Positions 18,004 to 26,115 of a stretch of 64,000 nt of DNA are shown here, piece by piece. The position numbers and the translations under genes are program-made. The notes below the pieces were generated by a model. That model ran no database searches. It was not told where the DNA came from and saw only the letters and a list, made by a program, of their open reading frames with translations. The DNA is from Sphingobium yanoikuyae (GTDB lineage Bacteria > Pseudomonadota > Alphaproteobacteria > Sphingomonadales > Sphingomonadaceae): the NCBI RefSeq assembly GCF_034424525.1, contig NZ_CP139979.1, forward strand, positions 2,753,001-2,817,000, written 5' to 3'. Each line of letters starts with the position of its first letter. Positions within the stretch are counted from its first letter, which is position 1.

Positions 18004-18141
18004 ATGAAGCCAATTCGTAGCGCTAGCAGCCCCCAAGCCCGCGTCGCCTTCACGCCGACCAGCAAGAAGGCCGGCCAGTGGGTCCAGACCCCGCACGGCT
18101 TCGTCAGGGTGGACAGTCCCGCCCCGAAACATGCCGAGTGA
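18004..18141 (+). CDS. Small hypothetical protein, 45 aa
   Basis: MKPIRSASSPQARVAFTPTS and on to HGFVRVDSPAPKHAE. It is basic, with no membrane segment. AGGGAG lies 9 bases before the ATG. The only larger ORF here, on the opposite strand, looks like its shadow. No other gene is seen in the preceding 281 bp (17723-18003). Confidence 0.45.
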   Translation: MKPIRSASSPQARVAFTPTSKKAGQWVQTPHGFVRVDSPAPKHAE

Positions 18142-18173
18142 ACGGATCGGCTGAACCGACCTGACGGCCGGGC

Positions 18174-18869
18174 CTATCGGGCGGACAGCCCCTTGTTGCC
18201 GCCGTGCAGGCGCAGCTTGAGGCTGTTCTGATAATAGGCCACGGCCTGATATTGACCGATCAGCACCGTCAGCTCGATCAGTTGTGCCTCATCCAGCCGC
18301 GCCGCCAGCACGGCCCAGGTCGCGTCGGCGATCATGGCGTCGCCATGCAGTTCCTCGACCCCGCGCAGGATCGCCCGGTCATGGTCGTTCCAGCCCGGAT
18401 CGGCCGAACCGATCACGATCCGCTCCACCTCTTCCCGAGCGATGCCGGCATGGCGCGCGATCATCACATGCTCGCCCCATTCATAGGGCGCCTGACAGAG
18501 CCAGGCAACGCGCAGGATCGCCATTTCCCGATCGCGCGCGGAAAGCTTGCCCTGCGTCAGCAGCGTGACGCCGACATCCGTCTGGCGGGCGAACAGCGCC
18601 GGATGGCGCATCATGGTACGGATGATTTCGGGCAGGCGTGCCAGCACGGCGGACATGTCGCCCAGCCCCTGTGCTTGCGCATCGGTCACGTCGGTCAGCA
18701 GGTCCGCCTCGCGCGCGTCGATGCTCTGGTTGATGGCGATCATCTGCCGGATCAGCGGGTCGAGATCGGCGCTATACTCGTCGATGCTCAGCGCTTCGAT
18801 GCGGGGCGCATCGCCCAATATCTGGGCATGGCGGCGCGCGATGCGGGCGGTTTCGGCCTCTTCGTTCAT
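18174..18869 (-). CDS. Carboxymuconolactone decarboxylase / AhpD-like family protein
   Basis: 231 residues from ATG at 18869, chosen because GGGGAAGGGC sits directly before it; an ATG at 18890 is possible. The core MAILRVAWLCQAPYEWGEHVMIARHAGI matches the CMD/AhpD fold, with its Glu-Cys-His proton-relay pattern. A second AhpD-like repeat ends in LIGQYQAVAYYQNSLKL. Members act as peroxidase-like or decarboxylase enzymes. The gene is downstream of cydX on the same strand, beyond a hairpin. Confidence 0.78.
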   Translation of the reverse strand: MNEEAETARIARRHAQILGDAPRIEALSIDEYSADLDPLIRQMIAINQSIDAREADLLTDVTDAQAQGLGDMSAVLARLPEIIRTMMRHPALFARQTDVGVTLLTQGKLSARDREMAILRVAWLCQAPYEWGEHVMIARHAGIAREEVERIVIGSADPGWNDHDRAILRGVEELHGDAMIADATWAVLAARLDEAQLIELTVLIGQYQAVAYYQNSLKLRLHGGNKGLSAR

Positions 18870-18910
18870 GCCCTTCCCCTGCATATCCATGGCCGCAACG
18901 GGGTGGCGTG

Positions 18911-18941
18911 ACGCCCCGGCCGTGTCAAACCGCCGGGGCGC
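18911..18941 (-). terminator. Hairpin after cydX
   Basis: Inverted repeat CGCCCCGGC/GCCGGGGCG with an 11-base loop, 12 bp past the cydX stop. It is probably the end of the cydABX transcript. T-tract weak. Confidence 0.5.
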
Positions 18942-18952
18942 TATCTGTCAGC

Positions 18953-19054
18953 TCAATATTCGCCGGGTTCCGAATGGAACTCGTGCCAGACGCCGTTGAG
19001 GATGCCGAAGCCGACAGCCAGGCCGACGCCCAATATCCAGGCAAAATACCACAT
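18953..19054 (-). CDS. cydX: Cytochrome bd oxidase small subunit CydX
   Basis: 33 residues: MWYFAWILGVGLAVGFGILN and a polar tail EFHSEPGEY. One membrane helix with the YbgT/CydX signature (MWYFAWxLG). It lies 11 bp after cydB. CydX binds CydA and stabilises the haems of the bd complex. Confidence 0.92.
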   Translation of the reverse strand: MWYFAWILGVGLAVGFGILNGVWHEFHSEPGEY

Positions 19055-19065
19055 AGGTCGGATCC

Positions 19066-20211
19066 TTAGTAAAAGTCGGGGTTGAGGCGGATTTCCCGGT
19101 CGGTCACCCGGCCGAACATCACCTTGTAGGCCCAGGCCGTGTAAGCCAGCACGATCGGCAGGAAGATGACGGTGCAGATCAGCATGGTGAACAAGGTGCC
19201 GTGACTGGACGAGGCGTTCCACGCGGTCAGGCTGGACCCCGGATCGATCGAACTGGGCAGGATGAAGGGGAACATCGACAGGCCGACGGTGCTGATGATG
19301 CCGACATTGGCGATCGACGATCCGGCGAAGACCAACGTGTCGCGCTGGCCACGAATACCCAGCAATGCCAGCACTGGTCCGACAAAGCCCAGGATCGGCG
19401 CCAGCAGCATCCAGGGATGCGCCGCATAATTGTCGAGCCATGCGCCCGCCGCCGCGACCGCGCCGCCCAGATGCGGGTTGGACGGACCATTGGGATCGAT
19501 CACGCCATCGACGCGATAGCCCATGCCGCTCCAGGCAACGAACAGCCCGCCGATAGCGAACAGCAGGATCGACAGGACCGCCGCGCCCTGACCATAGCGG
19601 CGCACGCGCTGCAGCACCGGCCCCTGCGTCTTGAGGCTGAGCCAGCCGGCACCATGCAGCACCAGCATCGCGACCGACAGCAGGCCGGTCAACAGGGTGA
19701 AGGGCGTGAACAGGCCGAGCAGCGACCCTTCATAGAACATGCGCAGATCACCATCGAGGCGGAAGGGCGCGCCGACCAGCACATTGCCGACCGCGACGCC
19801 GAAAACGAGCGCGGGCACCAGGCCGCCGACGAACAGCGCCCAGTCCCAGCCGGCGCGCCAGCGGGCGTCCGGCTTCTTCGAGCGATATTTGAAGCCGACT
19901 GGCCGCAGGATCAGCGCCGACAGCACCAGGAACATGGCGAGATAGAAGCCGGAAAAGCTGACGGCATAGACGAAGGGCCAGGCGGCAAAGATGGCGCCGC
20001 CGCCCAGGATGAACCAGACCTGGTTCCCTTCCCAGGTAGCGCCGACGCTGTTGATGATCATGCGCCGTTCCTCGTCGGTCCGGCCGGCAAAGGGCAGCAA
20101 GGCCGCTGATCCGAGGTCAAAGCCGTCGGTGAGGGCGAAGCCGATCAGCAGCACGCCCAGCAGCAGCCACCAGATGACGCGCAGCGTTTCATAATCGAGC
20201 GGAATGGTCAT
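19066..20211 (-). CDS. cydB: Cytochrome d ubiquinol oxidase subunit II
   Basis: 381 residues, about nine membrane helices, normal family length. LRVIWWLLLGVLLIGFALTDGFDLG and NSVGATWEGNQVWFI are the CydB signatures. Partner of CydA in the quinol-oxidising, oxygen-reducing inner-membrane complex. It is 24 bp downstream of cydA and 11 bp upstream of cydX, forming one operon. Confidence 0.97.
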   Translation of the reverse strand: MTIPLDYETLRVIWWLLLGVLLIGFALTDGFDLGSAALLPFAGRTDEERRMIINSVGATWEGNQVWFILGGGAIFAAWPFVYAVSFSGFYLAMFLVLSALILRPVGFKYRSKKPDARWRAGWDWALFVGGLVPALVFGVAVGNVLVGAPFRLDGDLRMFYEGSLLGLFTPFTLLTGLLSVAMLVLHGAGWLSLKTQGPVLQRVRRYGQGAAVLSILLFAIGGLFVAWSGMGYRVDGVIDPNGPSNPHLGGAVAAAGAWLDNYAAHPWMLLAPILGFVGPVLALLGIRGQRDTLVFAGSSIANVGIISTVGLSMFPFILPSSIDPGSSLTAWNASSSHGTLFTMLICTVIFLPIVLAYTAWAYKVMFGRVTDREIRLNPDFY

Positions 20212-20235
20212 TGTCCTAACTCCGGTTGGCGGGCG

Positions 20236-21816
20236 TCATTCGGCGGGCACGGCGCGGAAATCGGGCGCCGGCTCGGCGGGGCTGTCGGGCCGCCAGGGGA
20301 CATAGCGTTCCGGACCCTTGGCGATGGTGGCGAGCATCAGCTTCACCTCGATCACTGCCAGGATACCGTAGAGCAGGGTGAAGCCGATGATGGTGGTCCA
20401 CAATTGCGGCACCGTCAGGCTGGAGGCGGCAAGGAAGGTCGGCAGCACGCCGTCCACCGCCCAGGGCTGGCGCCCGATTTCCGCCACGGCCCAACCGACC
20501 TCGATCGCGATCCAGGGCATCGGCATCATGAACAGGGCCAGTTTCAGGAACCAGCGCGCATCGAACCGCCGCATCGACGAGAAGGCAAAGGCGGTCGCGA
20601 AGAAGGCGATGAAGGCAAAGCCCAGCCCCGCCATGATGCGGAACATCCAGAAGATCGCCGGCACATTGGGCACGGTGCTCCAGGCCGCCTTCTCGATCGT
20701 CGCGGCATCGGCCTGGCGCGGATCGGCGATGAAGCGCTTCAGCAGCAGGGCATAGCCCAGATCCGCCTTGTTCCGCTCGAACGCTTCCCGCGCGACCAGG
20801 TCGTTGCGATCGACCTTCAGCGTCTCGACCGCATCATAGGCGATGATGCCGGCGGCAATCCGCACCTTGGCGGTGTCGACCAGTTGGTTGATGCCGGTGA
20901 CTTCGCCGGTCAGGCTGCGGGTGGAGATGAGGCCCAGCACATAGGGCACCTTGATCTCATGCGTGGTCTCGCGCCCGCTGTTGGACGGTAGGCCGAACAG
21001 GGTCAGGCCGGCCGGCGCAGGCTCGGTCTGCCACATGCCCTCGATCGCGGCGAGCTTCATCTTCTGGTTCTCGGTCAGCGCATAACCGCTTTCGTCACCC
21101 AGAACGACGACCGACAGCGATGCGGCAAGGCCGAAGGCGGCGGCGACGGTGAAGGAGCGCTTGGCAATGGCGATATGCTTGCCCTTGAGCAGATAGAAGG
21201 CCGACACGCCCAGCACGAAGACGCTGGCACAGACATAGCCGGCGCTGACGGTGTGGACGAACTTCGCCTGGGCGACCGGATTGAAGATCACCGCCATGAA
21301 GTCGGTCACTTCCATCCGCATCGTCTGCGGGTTGAAGGTCGCACCGGTGGGATGCTGCATCCAGCCATTGGCGACGAGGATCCACAGCGCCGACAGGTTC
21401 GACCCCAGCGCCACCATGAAGGTGGTGAGCAGGTGGCCGCGCTTCGACAGGCGATCCCAGCCGAAGAACATGAGGCCGACGAAGGTCGCCTCCAGGAAGA
21501 AGGCCATCAGGCCCTCGATCGCCAGCGGCGCGCCGAATATGTCGCCGACATAGTGCGAATAATAGGCCCAGTTGGTGCCGAATTCGAACTCCATGGTGAG
21601 GCCGGTGGCCACGCCAAGGACGAAGTTTATCCCGAACAGCTTGCCCCAGAAGCGGGTGATATCCCGCCAGATCGGGCGGTCCGTCATGACATAGACGCTT
21701 TCCATGATGACGAGCATGAAGGAAAGGCCCAGCGTCAGGGGCACGAACAGGAAATGGTATAAAGCTGTGAGAGCGAATTGCAGCCTGGATAATTCAACGA
21801 CGGCCATGCTTATCAT
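20236..21816 (-). CDS. cydA: Cytochrome d ubiquinol oxidase subunit I
   Basis: 526 residues. SRLQFALTALYHFLFVPLTLG carries the haem b595 ligand His near the N-terminus, GYALTENQKMKLAAIEGMW starts the quinol-binding Q-loop, and GWAVAEIGRQPWAV is the conserved late motif. The length and loop fit the long-Q-loop class. ATG at 21816 follows AAGGGGGTCGCG; an ATG nine bases later is possible. It is divergent from cydD across a 143-bp region with an FNR-like box. Confidence 0.97.
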   Translation of the reverse strand: MISMAVVELSRLQFALTALYHFLFVPLTLGLSFMLVIMESVYVMTDRPIWRDITRFWGKLFGINFVLGVATGLTMEFEFGTNWAYYSHYVGDIFGAPLAIEGLMAFFLEATFVGLMFFGWDRLSKRGHLLTTFMVALGSNLSALWILVANGWMQHPTGATFNPQTMRMEVTDFMAVIFNPVAQAKFVHTVSAGYVCASVFVLGVSAFYLLKGKHIAIAKRSFTVAAAFGLAASLSVVVLGDESGYALTENQKMKLAAIEGMWQTEPAPAGLTLFGLPSNSGRETTHEIKVPYVLGLISTRSLTGEVTGINQLVDTAKVRIAAGIIAYDAVETLKVDRNDLVAREAFERNKADLGYALLLKRFIADPRQADAATIEKAAWSTVPNVPAIFWMFRIMAGLGFAFIAFFATAFAFSSMRRFDARWFLKLALFMMPMPWIAIEVGWAVAEIGRQPWAVDGVLPTFLAASSLTVPQLWTTIIGFTLLYGILAVIEVKLMLATIAKGPERYVPWRPDSPAEPAPDFRAVPAE

Positions 21817-21881
21817 CGCGACCCCCTTTCTTCCCTTAACCGATTTGGCTGGCGAAATATGGACGTGACGGCGCTACATCA

Positions 21882-21895
21882 TTGAGACAGATCAA
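21882..21895. promoter_or_regulatory. FNR/FixK-like box between cydA and cydD
   Basis: TTGAGACAGATCAA matches the FNR consensus TTGATnnnnATCAA at all fixed positions except one. It is placed 66 bp from both divergent starts, which fits oxygen control of bd oxidase and its assembly factor. Confidence 0.7.
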
Positions 21896-21959
21896 ATTAT
21901 ATTCTGCCGCCAAACCTAAATGAATGAGACGCAAGGTCTAGCTAGGGAAAACCGCAGGC

Positions 21960-23474
21960 ATGGGTTGGGTCATCGACATCATCGGCGCCGCTCTTTTCGC
22001 GGCGGGACTGGCGCAGGGCGTCAGTTCGCTGGCCGATGGCGTCGCGATCGGCTGGCTGTCGCCGCTGCTGCTAGCGGCCGGCGGACTGGTGCGTGCGGCC
22101 GGGCTGATGCTGGCCCATGTCCAGGCGATCCGGTCAGCCCAGCGCATCGTCGCCGCGCGGCGATCGACGTTGCTGCCCCGGCTGCTCGGCGGACGGCTGG
22201 CCCGGCCGCTGCTGGCGGGCGAGAATGCGACGCTGGCAATCGACCATCTCGCCGCGATCGAGGCGCATGGCGCCCGCTTCCTGCCGATCCGCAAGGCGGC
22301 GGTGCTGGGACCGCTTCTGGTCGCCGCGATCGTCGCGACCGCAAGCTGGGTTTGCGCCGCGATCATGCTGGCGACCTTGATCCCCTTCGCTTTCGGCATG
22401 GTGCTGGCGGGTACGGCCGCGCGCGCGGCGGCGGAGCGGCAACTGGCGGCCTTGGCCGAATTGTCGGGCCTGTTCGTCGACCGGCTGCGCGCGCTGCCGC
22501 TGATCCGTCATCATGGCGCGCAGGCGCGGATCAGCCGACAGGTGGCGGGCGCCGCGCAGGAGGTGGCGACCCGCACCGGCGCGGTGCTGCGCGTCGCCTT
22601 CCTGTCGGGTGCGGTGCTGGAATTTTTCGCGGCGCTCTCGGTGGCACTGGTCGCGGTCTATTGCGGCTTTGCCCTGCTTGGCCTGCTGCCCTTTCCCTCG
22701 CCCGAAGCGCTCGACCTGCGCGCCGCGCTGTTCGCGCTGGCGCTGGCGCCGGAATTTTATCTGCCGATGCGCCGCCTGGCCGCGGCCTATCATGACAAAC
22801 AGATGGGCGAAGCGGCGGACAAGGCGATCGCTGCCGCCCTGCCAGACGTGGACACCACGCCGCATCCGGCCAGCGCGCCGTTCGATGGCCTCTATCTCAG
22901 GGATTTGCGGATCGGCATCGGTTCTGGGATCGGCCCGGTCAGCCTGACGCTCAAGCCGCATGACCTGATCGCCCTCACCGGACCGACCGGCAGCGGCAAG
23001 ACCAGCATGCTCGCCGCGATTGCCAGACAGATTGACCCGGCCTCGGGCGAACTGTCTCCGGTCGATCCCGCCCGCATCGCTTGGGCGGCCCAGCGGCCGC
23101 TGCTGCTGCCCGGCAGCCTGGCCGACAATATCGCCCTCGCCCGCCCCGATGCCGACCGGGCCGAAATCGCGCAGGTTGCCGCGCGGGTCGGTCTGACGCC
23201 CATGCTGGCCACACGGCCGGAGGGGCTGGACCTGCCCATCGATCATCAGGGGGCTGGCCTGTCGGGCGGCGAACGGCGGCGCATCGGCCTTGCCCGCGCC
23301 ATCCTGTCCGAACGGCCGGTCCTGCTCTGCGACGAACCCACCGCCGATCTGGATGCGCAGAGTGCCGCCGACATCATCGCCCTGCTGGTCGCCTTGTCGG
23401 CCGAGCGCGCGATCCTGGTCGCCACCCATGATCATCGCCTGACCGCCGCCGCGCGGATGGAGGTGATGCTGTGA
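21960..23474 (+). CDS. cydD: Heme/thiol ABC exporter subunit CydD
   Basis: 504 residues: an N-terminal membrane domain (about 1-300) and an ATPase domain with GPTGSGKTS (Walker A), LSGGERRRIGLARAIL (signature) and VLLCDEPTADLD (Walker B). CydDC exports glutathione/cysteine, or otherwise conditions the periplasm, and is needed to assemble cytochrome bd. It shares GTGA with cydC. It is shorter than E. coli CydD (588), mainly in the N-terminal region. Confidence 0.93.
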   Translation: MGWVIDIIGAALFAAGLAQGVSSLADGVAIGWLSPLLLAAGGLVRAAGLMLAHVQAIRSAQRIVAARRSTLLPRLLGGRLARPLLAGENATLAIDHLAAIEAHGARFLPIRKAAVLGPLLVAAIVATASWVCAAIMLATLIPFAFGMVLAGTAARAAAERQLAALAELSGLFVDRLRALPLIRHHGAQARISRQVAGAAQEVATRTGAVLRVAFLSGAVLEFFAALSVALVAVYCGFALLGLLPFPSPEALDLRAALFALALAPEFYLPMRRLAAAYHDKQMGEAADKAIAAALPDVDTTPHPASAPFDGLYLRDLRIGIGSGIGPVSLTLKPHDLIALTGPTGSGKTSMLAAIARQIDPASGELSPVDPARIAWAAQRPLLLPGSLADNIALARPDADRAEIAQVAARVGLTPMLATRPEGLDLPIDHQGAGLSGGERRRIGLARAILSERPVLLCDEPTADLDAQSAADIIALLVALSAERAILVATHDHRLTAAARMEVML

Positions 23475-25096
23475 ATCCGATCCGGATCGCGCTCGACAAG
23501 GCGACAGGCTCCGCCACGCTGTTGCGCCGCGCGACGCTGTGCGCCGTCATAGCGGCGCTGGCCGGCATTGCCCTGCTGGCGCTGGCCGGCTGGTTCCTGA
23601 CCGCCGCCGCCATGGCCGGCGCGGCTGGCACGATAGCGGTGCAGGCGTTCAACTATCTGGTACCCAGCGCGGCGATCCGGCTGCTCGCCATATTGCGCAC
23701 CGTCTCGCGCTATGGCGAGCGGCTCTGGTCGCACCGCGCCGCGCTCGAAGCCATGGGCGGCCTGCGCGCCAGCCTGTTCGCGCGCCTCGCCGCGCAGGAC
23801 AGCCGCACCGCCCTGCCCTTGTCCAGCGGCGACGCCGCCGCGCGGCTGACCGGCGACATCGACGCGCTGGAGGATCTGGTGGTGCGCCGGCCGAGCCGGA
23901 TCGCCGGATTGATGGCAGCGCTGGCGGGCGTGATCCTGGCGGCGAGCGGCGGCTGGCTGTCGGCCCTGCTGCTGGCGGTCATGCTCGCCGCCCTGCCGCT
24001 CTTGCTGCGCAGCCTTGCCCGGCGCCTGACCGAAGGCCCCGCGCAGCAGGCAGCCGACGCGCTCGGTGCTCTCCGCACCCGCTATGTCGAACTGGCGAGC
24101 GCCCGCGCGGAAATCGCGGCCTATGGGCTGGGGAATCGCGTGATGGCCGAACTGGCACCGCTCACGCGCCGGCTCGATCAGGCCCGCGCCCGCCTGTTCA
24201 TCGGCGAAGGCGTGCAGGCCGCCCTGCTCGCGGCCTATAGCGCGCTGGCGGTCATGTTGGTGTTGCTCGGCGCCGATGCCGCCGCGCCGCTGGTCGCGCT
24301 CGCCTTGCTGGCCAGCGCCGGCGCGGTGGAGGCGATGGCCGGGCTGTCGCGCACCGCCTTCCGCCAGGCCAGCGTCGATGCCGGCCTCGCCCGGCTGGCC
24401 GCGCTCGATGCGCTGCCGCTGGAAGATACGCCGGCGCCATCCGCTGCGACAGCCCAAGCCATCCGATTGGGCGGCGTCGAATTGCGCCCCGGTGCGCGGG
24501 TCGCCGTCACCGGCCGCTCCGGTTCGGGCAAGAGCCTGCTTGCGGAGGGGCTGGCCGGGCTGCGTCCGGTCACGGCCGATGTCGCGCTTGGCGGCCATCT
24601 GCTGGCAGCCTGCTCCGGGACGGAACTGCGTGACCAGTTCGCCCTCTCGCCCCAGGACGCGCCGATGCTGGCCGGCAGCATCGCCGACAATCTGCGCCTC
24701 GCCCGGCCCGGCATCGATGCGGCCGATATGGCCGATGCGCTGCATATTGCCTGTCTCGACCAGCGCATCGCCAGCCTGCCCGGCGGGATCGACTATCGGC
24801 TGGGCGAAGCCGGCGGCACCTTGTCGGGCGGCGAACGCAAGCGGCTGTCGCTGGCACGCGCGCTGCTGACCGGCCGTCCCTGGCTGTTACTGGATGAGCC
24901 GACCGAGGGGCTGGACGCCGCGACCGAGGCGCTGCTGATCAGTCGGCTGCGCATCTGGCTCGACCGGACCGGCACTGGCCTTATCCTGATTTCACACCGT
25001 CCCGCGCCACTGGCGCTGACCGACCGACAGGTGCCGGTGTCGGCCATCGCCCCCCTGCCGGGCCAGGGTCTACCCGGAGTGGCAAGCGCGGCGTGA
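23471..25096 (+). CDS. cydC: Heme/thiol ABC exporter subunit CydC
   Basis: 541 residues, GTG start overlapping cydD by four bases. Membrane domain about 1-310; ATPase with GRSGSGKSL, LSGGERKRLSLARALL and WLLLDEPTEGLD. The cytoplasmic loop segment around YLVPSAAIRLLAILRTVSRYGERL is typical of CydC. It forms the heterodimer with CydD. Confidence 0.94.
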   Translation: MNPIRIALDKATGSATLLRRATLCAVIAALAGIALLALAGWFLTAAAMAGAAGTIAVQAFNYLVPSAAIRLLAILRTVSRYGERLWSHRAALEAMGGLRASLFARLAAQDSRTALPLSSGDAAARLTGDIDALEDLVVRRPSRIAGLMAALAGVILAASGGWLSALLLAVMLAALPLLLRSLARRLTEGPAQQAADALGALRTRYVELASARAEIAAYGLGNRVMAELAPLTRRLDQARARLFIGEGVQAALLAAYSALAVMLVLLGADAAAPLVALALLASAGAVEAMAGLSRTAFRQASVDAGLARLAALDALPLEDTPAPSAATAQAIRLGGVELRPGARVAVTGRSGSGKSLLAEGLAGLRPVTADVALGGHLLAACSGTELRDQFALSPQDAPMLAGSIADNLRLARPGIDAADMADALHIACLDQRIASLPGGIDYRLGEAGGTLSGGERKRLSLARALLTGRPWLLLDEPTEGLDAATEALLISRLRIWLDRTGTGLILISHRPAPLALTDRQVPVSAIAPLPGQGLPGVASAA

Positions 25097-25117
25097 GGAT
25101 GATAGGCTTTGTCTTGC

Positions 25118-25268
25118 AAGCGCTTAGAGCCTGTTTGAAAAATCGCGAAAGGGCGATTTTCAGTACGGTTCCAGCCCGCGCCCCCGCCCAACCACCCGAC
25201 AGGATGACACTGGATCGGGTGGTTGGGCGGGGGCGCGGGCTGGAACCGGCTTTCTCAAACGGGCGCTT
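25118..25268. repeat. Long three-stem inverted-repeat element, copy 1
   Basis: Its central stem is a perfect 33-bp inverted repeat (25167-25199 with 25215-25247) with a 15-base loop. A small 5' hairpin AAATCGC/GCGATTT lies at about 25139-25159, and outer arms GTTTGA/TCAAAC plus AAGCGC/GCGCTT close the element. It starts 21 bp after the cydC stop. The same layout with compensating changes recurs at 32658-32808. Confidence 0.8.
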
Positions 25269-25293
25269 AGCTACCACCTGACCAGACAGGGAG

Positions 25294-26115
25294 ATGTTCG
25301 TGCCGCCAACCATCCTCATCGCCACCGATCTGACCGCCCGCAGCGACCGGGCCTTTGACCGGGCCGTCGAACTGGCGACCGACCTGGGCGGTACGCTGCT
25401 CGTCGCCCATGCGTTGGACAAGGGCGATGCCGCCCATGTCGCCCGCGCCTCCGATCGTGCCAAACGGGTCATCGCGAAGCTGACCGAGGGCATCGCCGCG
25501 CCGATCGAACCGGTGCTGATCCAGGGCCGTGCGCCCGAAACCATCGCGGAACTGGGCAAGGAGCGGGGCAGCGCGGTGATCGTCGTCGGCCCGGCCCGTC
25601 ACAATCATGTCAGCGACTTCATCCTGGGCACGGCGGTCGACTATCTGGTCCGGCGTTCGCCCGTGCCGGTGCTGGTGGTCAAGGAACGGCCGCGCCACCC
25701 CTATCGGCGCATCCTGATCGCGACCGACTTTTCCGACTGTTCGCTCCATGCCGTGCAGATGACCGCGATGCTGTTTCCCAAGGCACGGCTCGATCTGGTC
25801 CATGTCTATGATGGCGGCTTCCCGTCCCGCCTCGATCCCGACCAGACCTTGGCCTTCGCCCGGTCGGAAGCGGAACGGGAAAGCGCCGAATTTGCCGCGC
25901 GTCCGGAACTGGCCGGCCAAGCCCGCCCCTTCCAGGTCGAACTGATCGAGGGACGTGCCGGCGAGGTCCTGCCGACCCTGATCGCACAGCGCGATATCGA
26001 CCTGCTGGTGCTGGGCGCCCATGGTCGCAGCGGCTTCGTCCATGCGCTGATCGGCAGCCGCGCCTCCGAATTGCTTGAAGGCGCGCCCTGCGACGTGTTG
26101 ATGGTGCGCAATTAG
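25294..26115 (+). CDS. Tandem universal stress protein (two UspA domains)
   Basis: 273 residues. Domain 1 (about 1-130, ILIATDLTARSDRAFDRAVELA) and domain 2 (about 135-273, RILIATDFSDCSLHAVQ, ending LLVLGAHGRSGFVHALIGSRASELL). The glycine-rich GAHGRSG loop suggests ATP binding in domain 2. The ATG at 25294 has poor spacing; GTG at 25300 fits the AGGGAG site better and would remove two residues. Its position beside the bd oxidase genes is consistent with a low-oxygen or stress role, but no FNR box was seen before it. Confidence 0.87.
   Translation: MFVPPTILIATDLTARSDRAFDRAVELATDLGGTLLVAHALDKGDAAHVARASDRAKRVIAKLTEGIAAPIEPVLIQGRAPETIAELGKERGSAVIVVGPARHNHVSDFILGTAVDYLVRRSPVPVLVVKERPRHPYRRILIATDFSDCSLHAVQMTAMLFPKARLDLVHVYDGGFPSRLDPDQTLAFARSEAERESAEFAARPELAGQARPFQVELIEGRAGEVLPTLIAQRDIDLLVLGAHGRSGFVHALIGSRASELLEGAPCDVLMVRN

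Noticed and set aside
17770..18132. 120-codon minus-strand ORF in the gap before the CMD-like gene
   Set aside because: No ribosome site, no conserved pattern, and it overlaps a better small plus-strand ORF.
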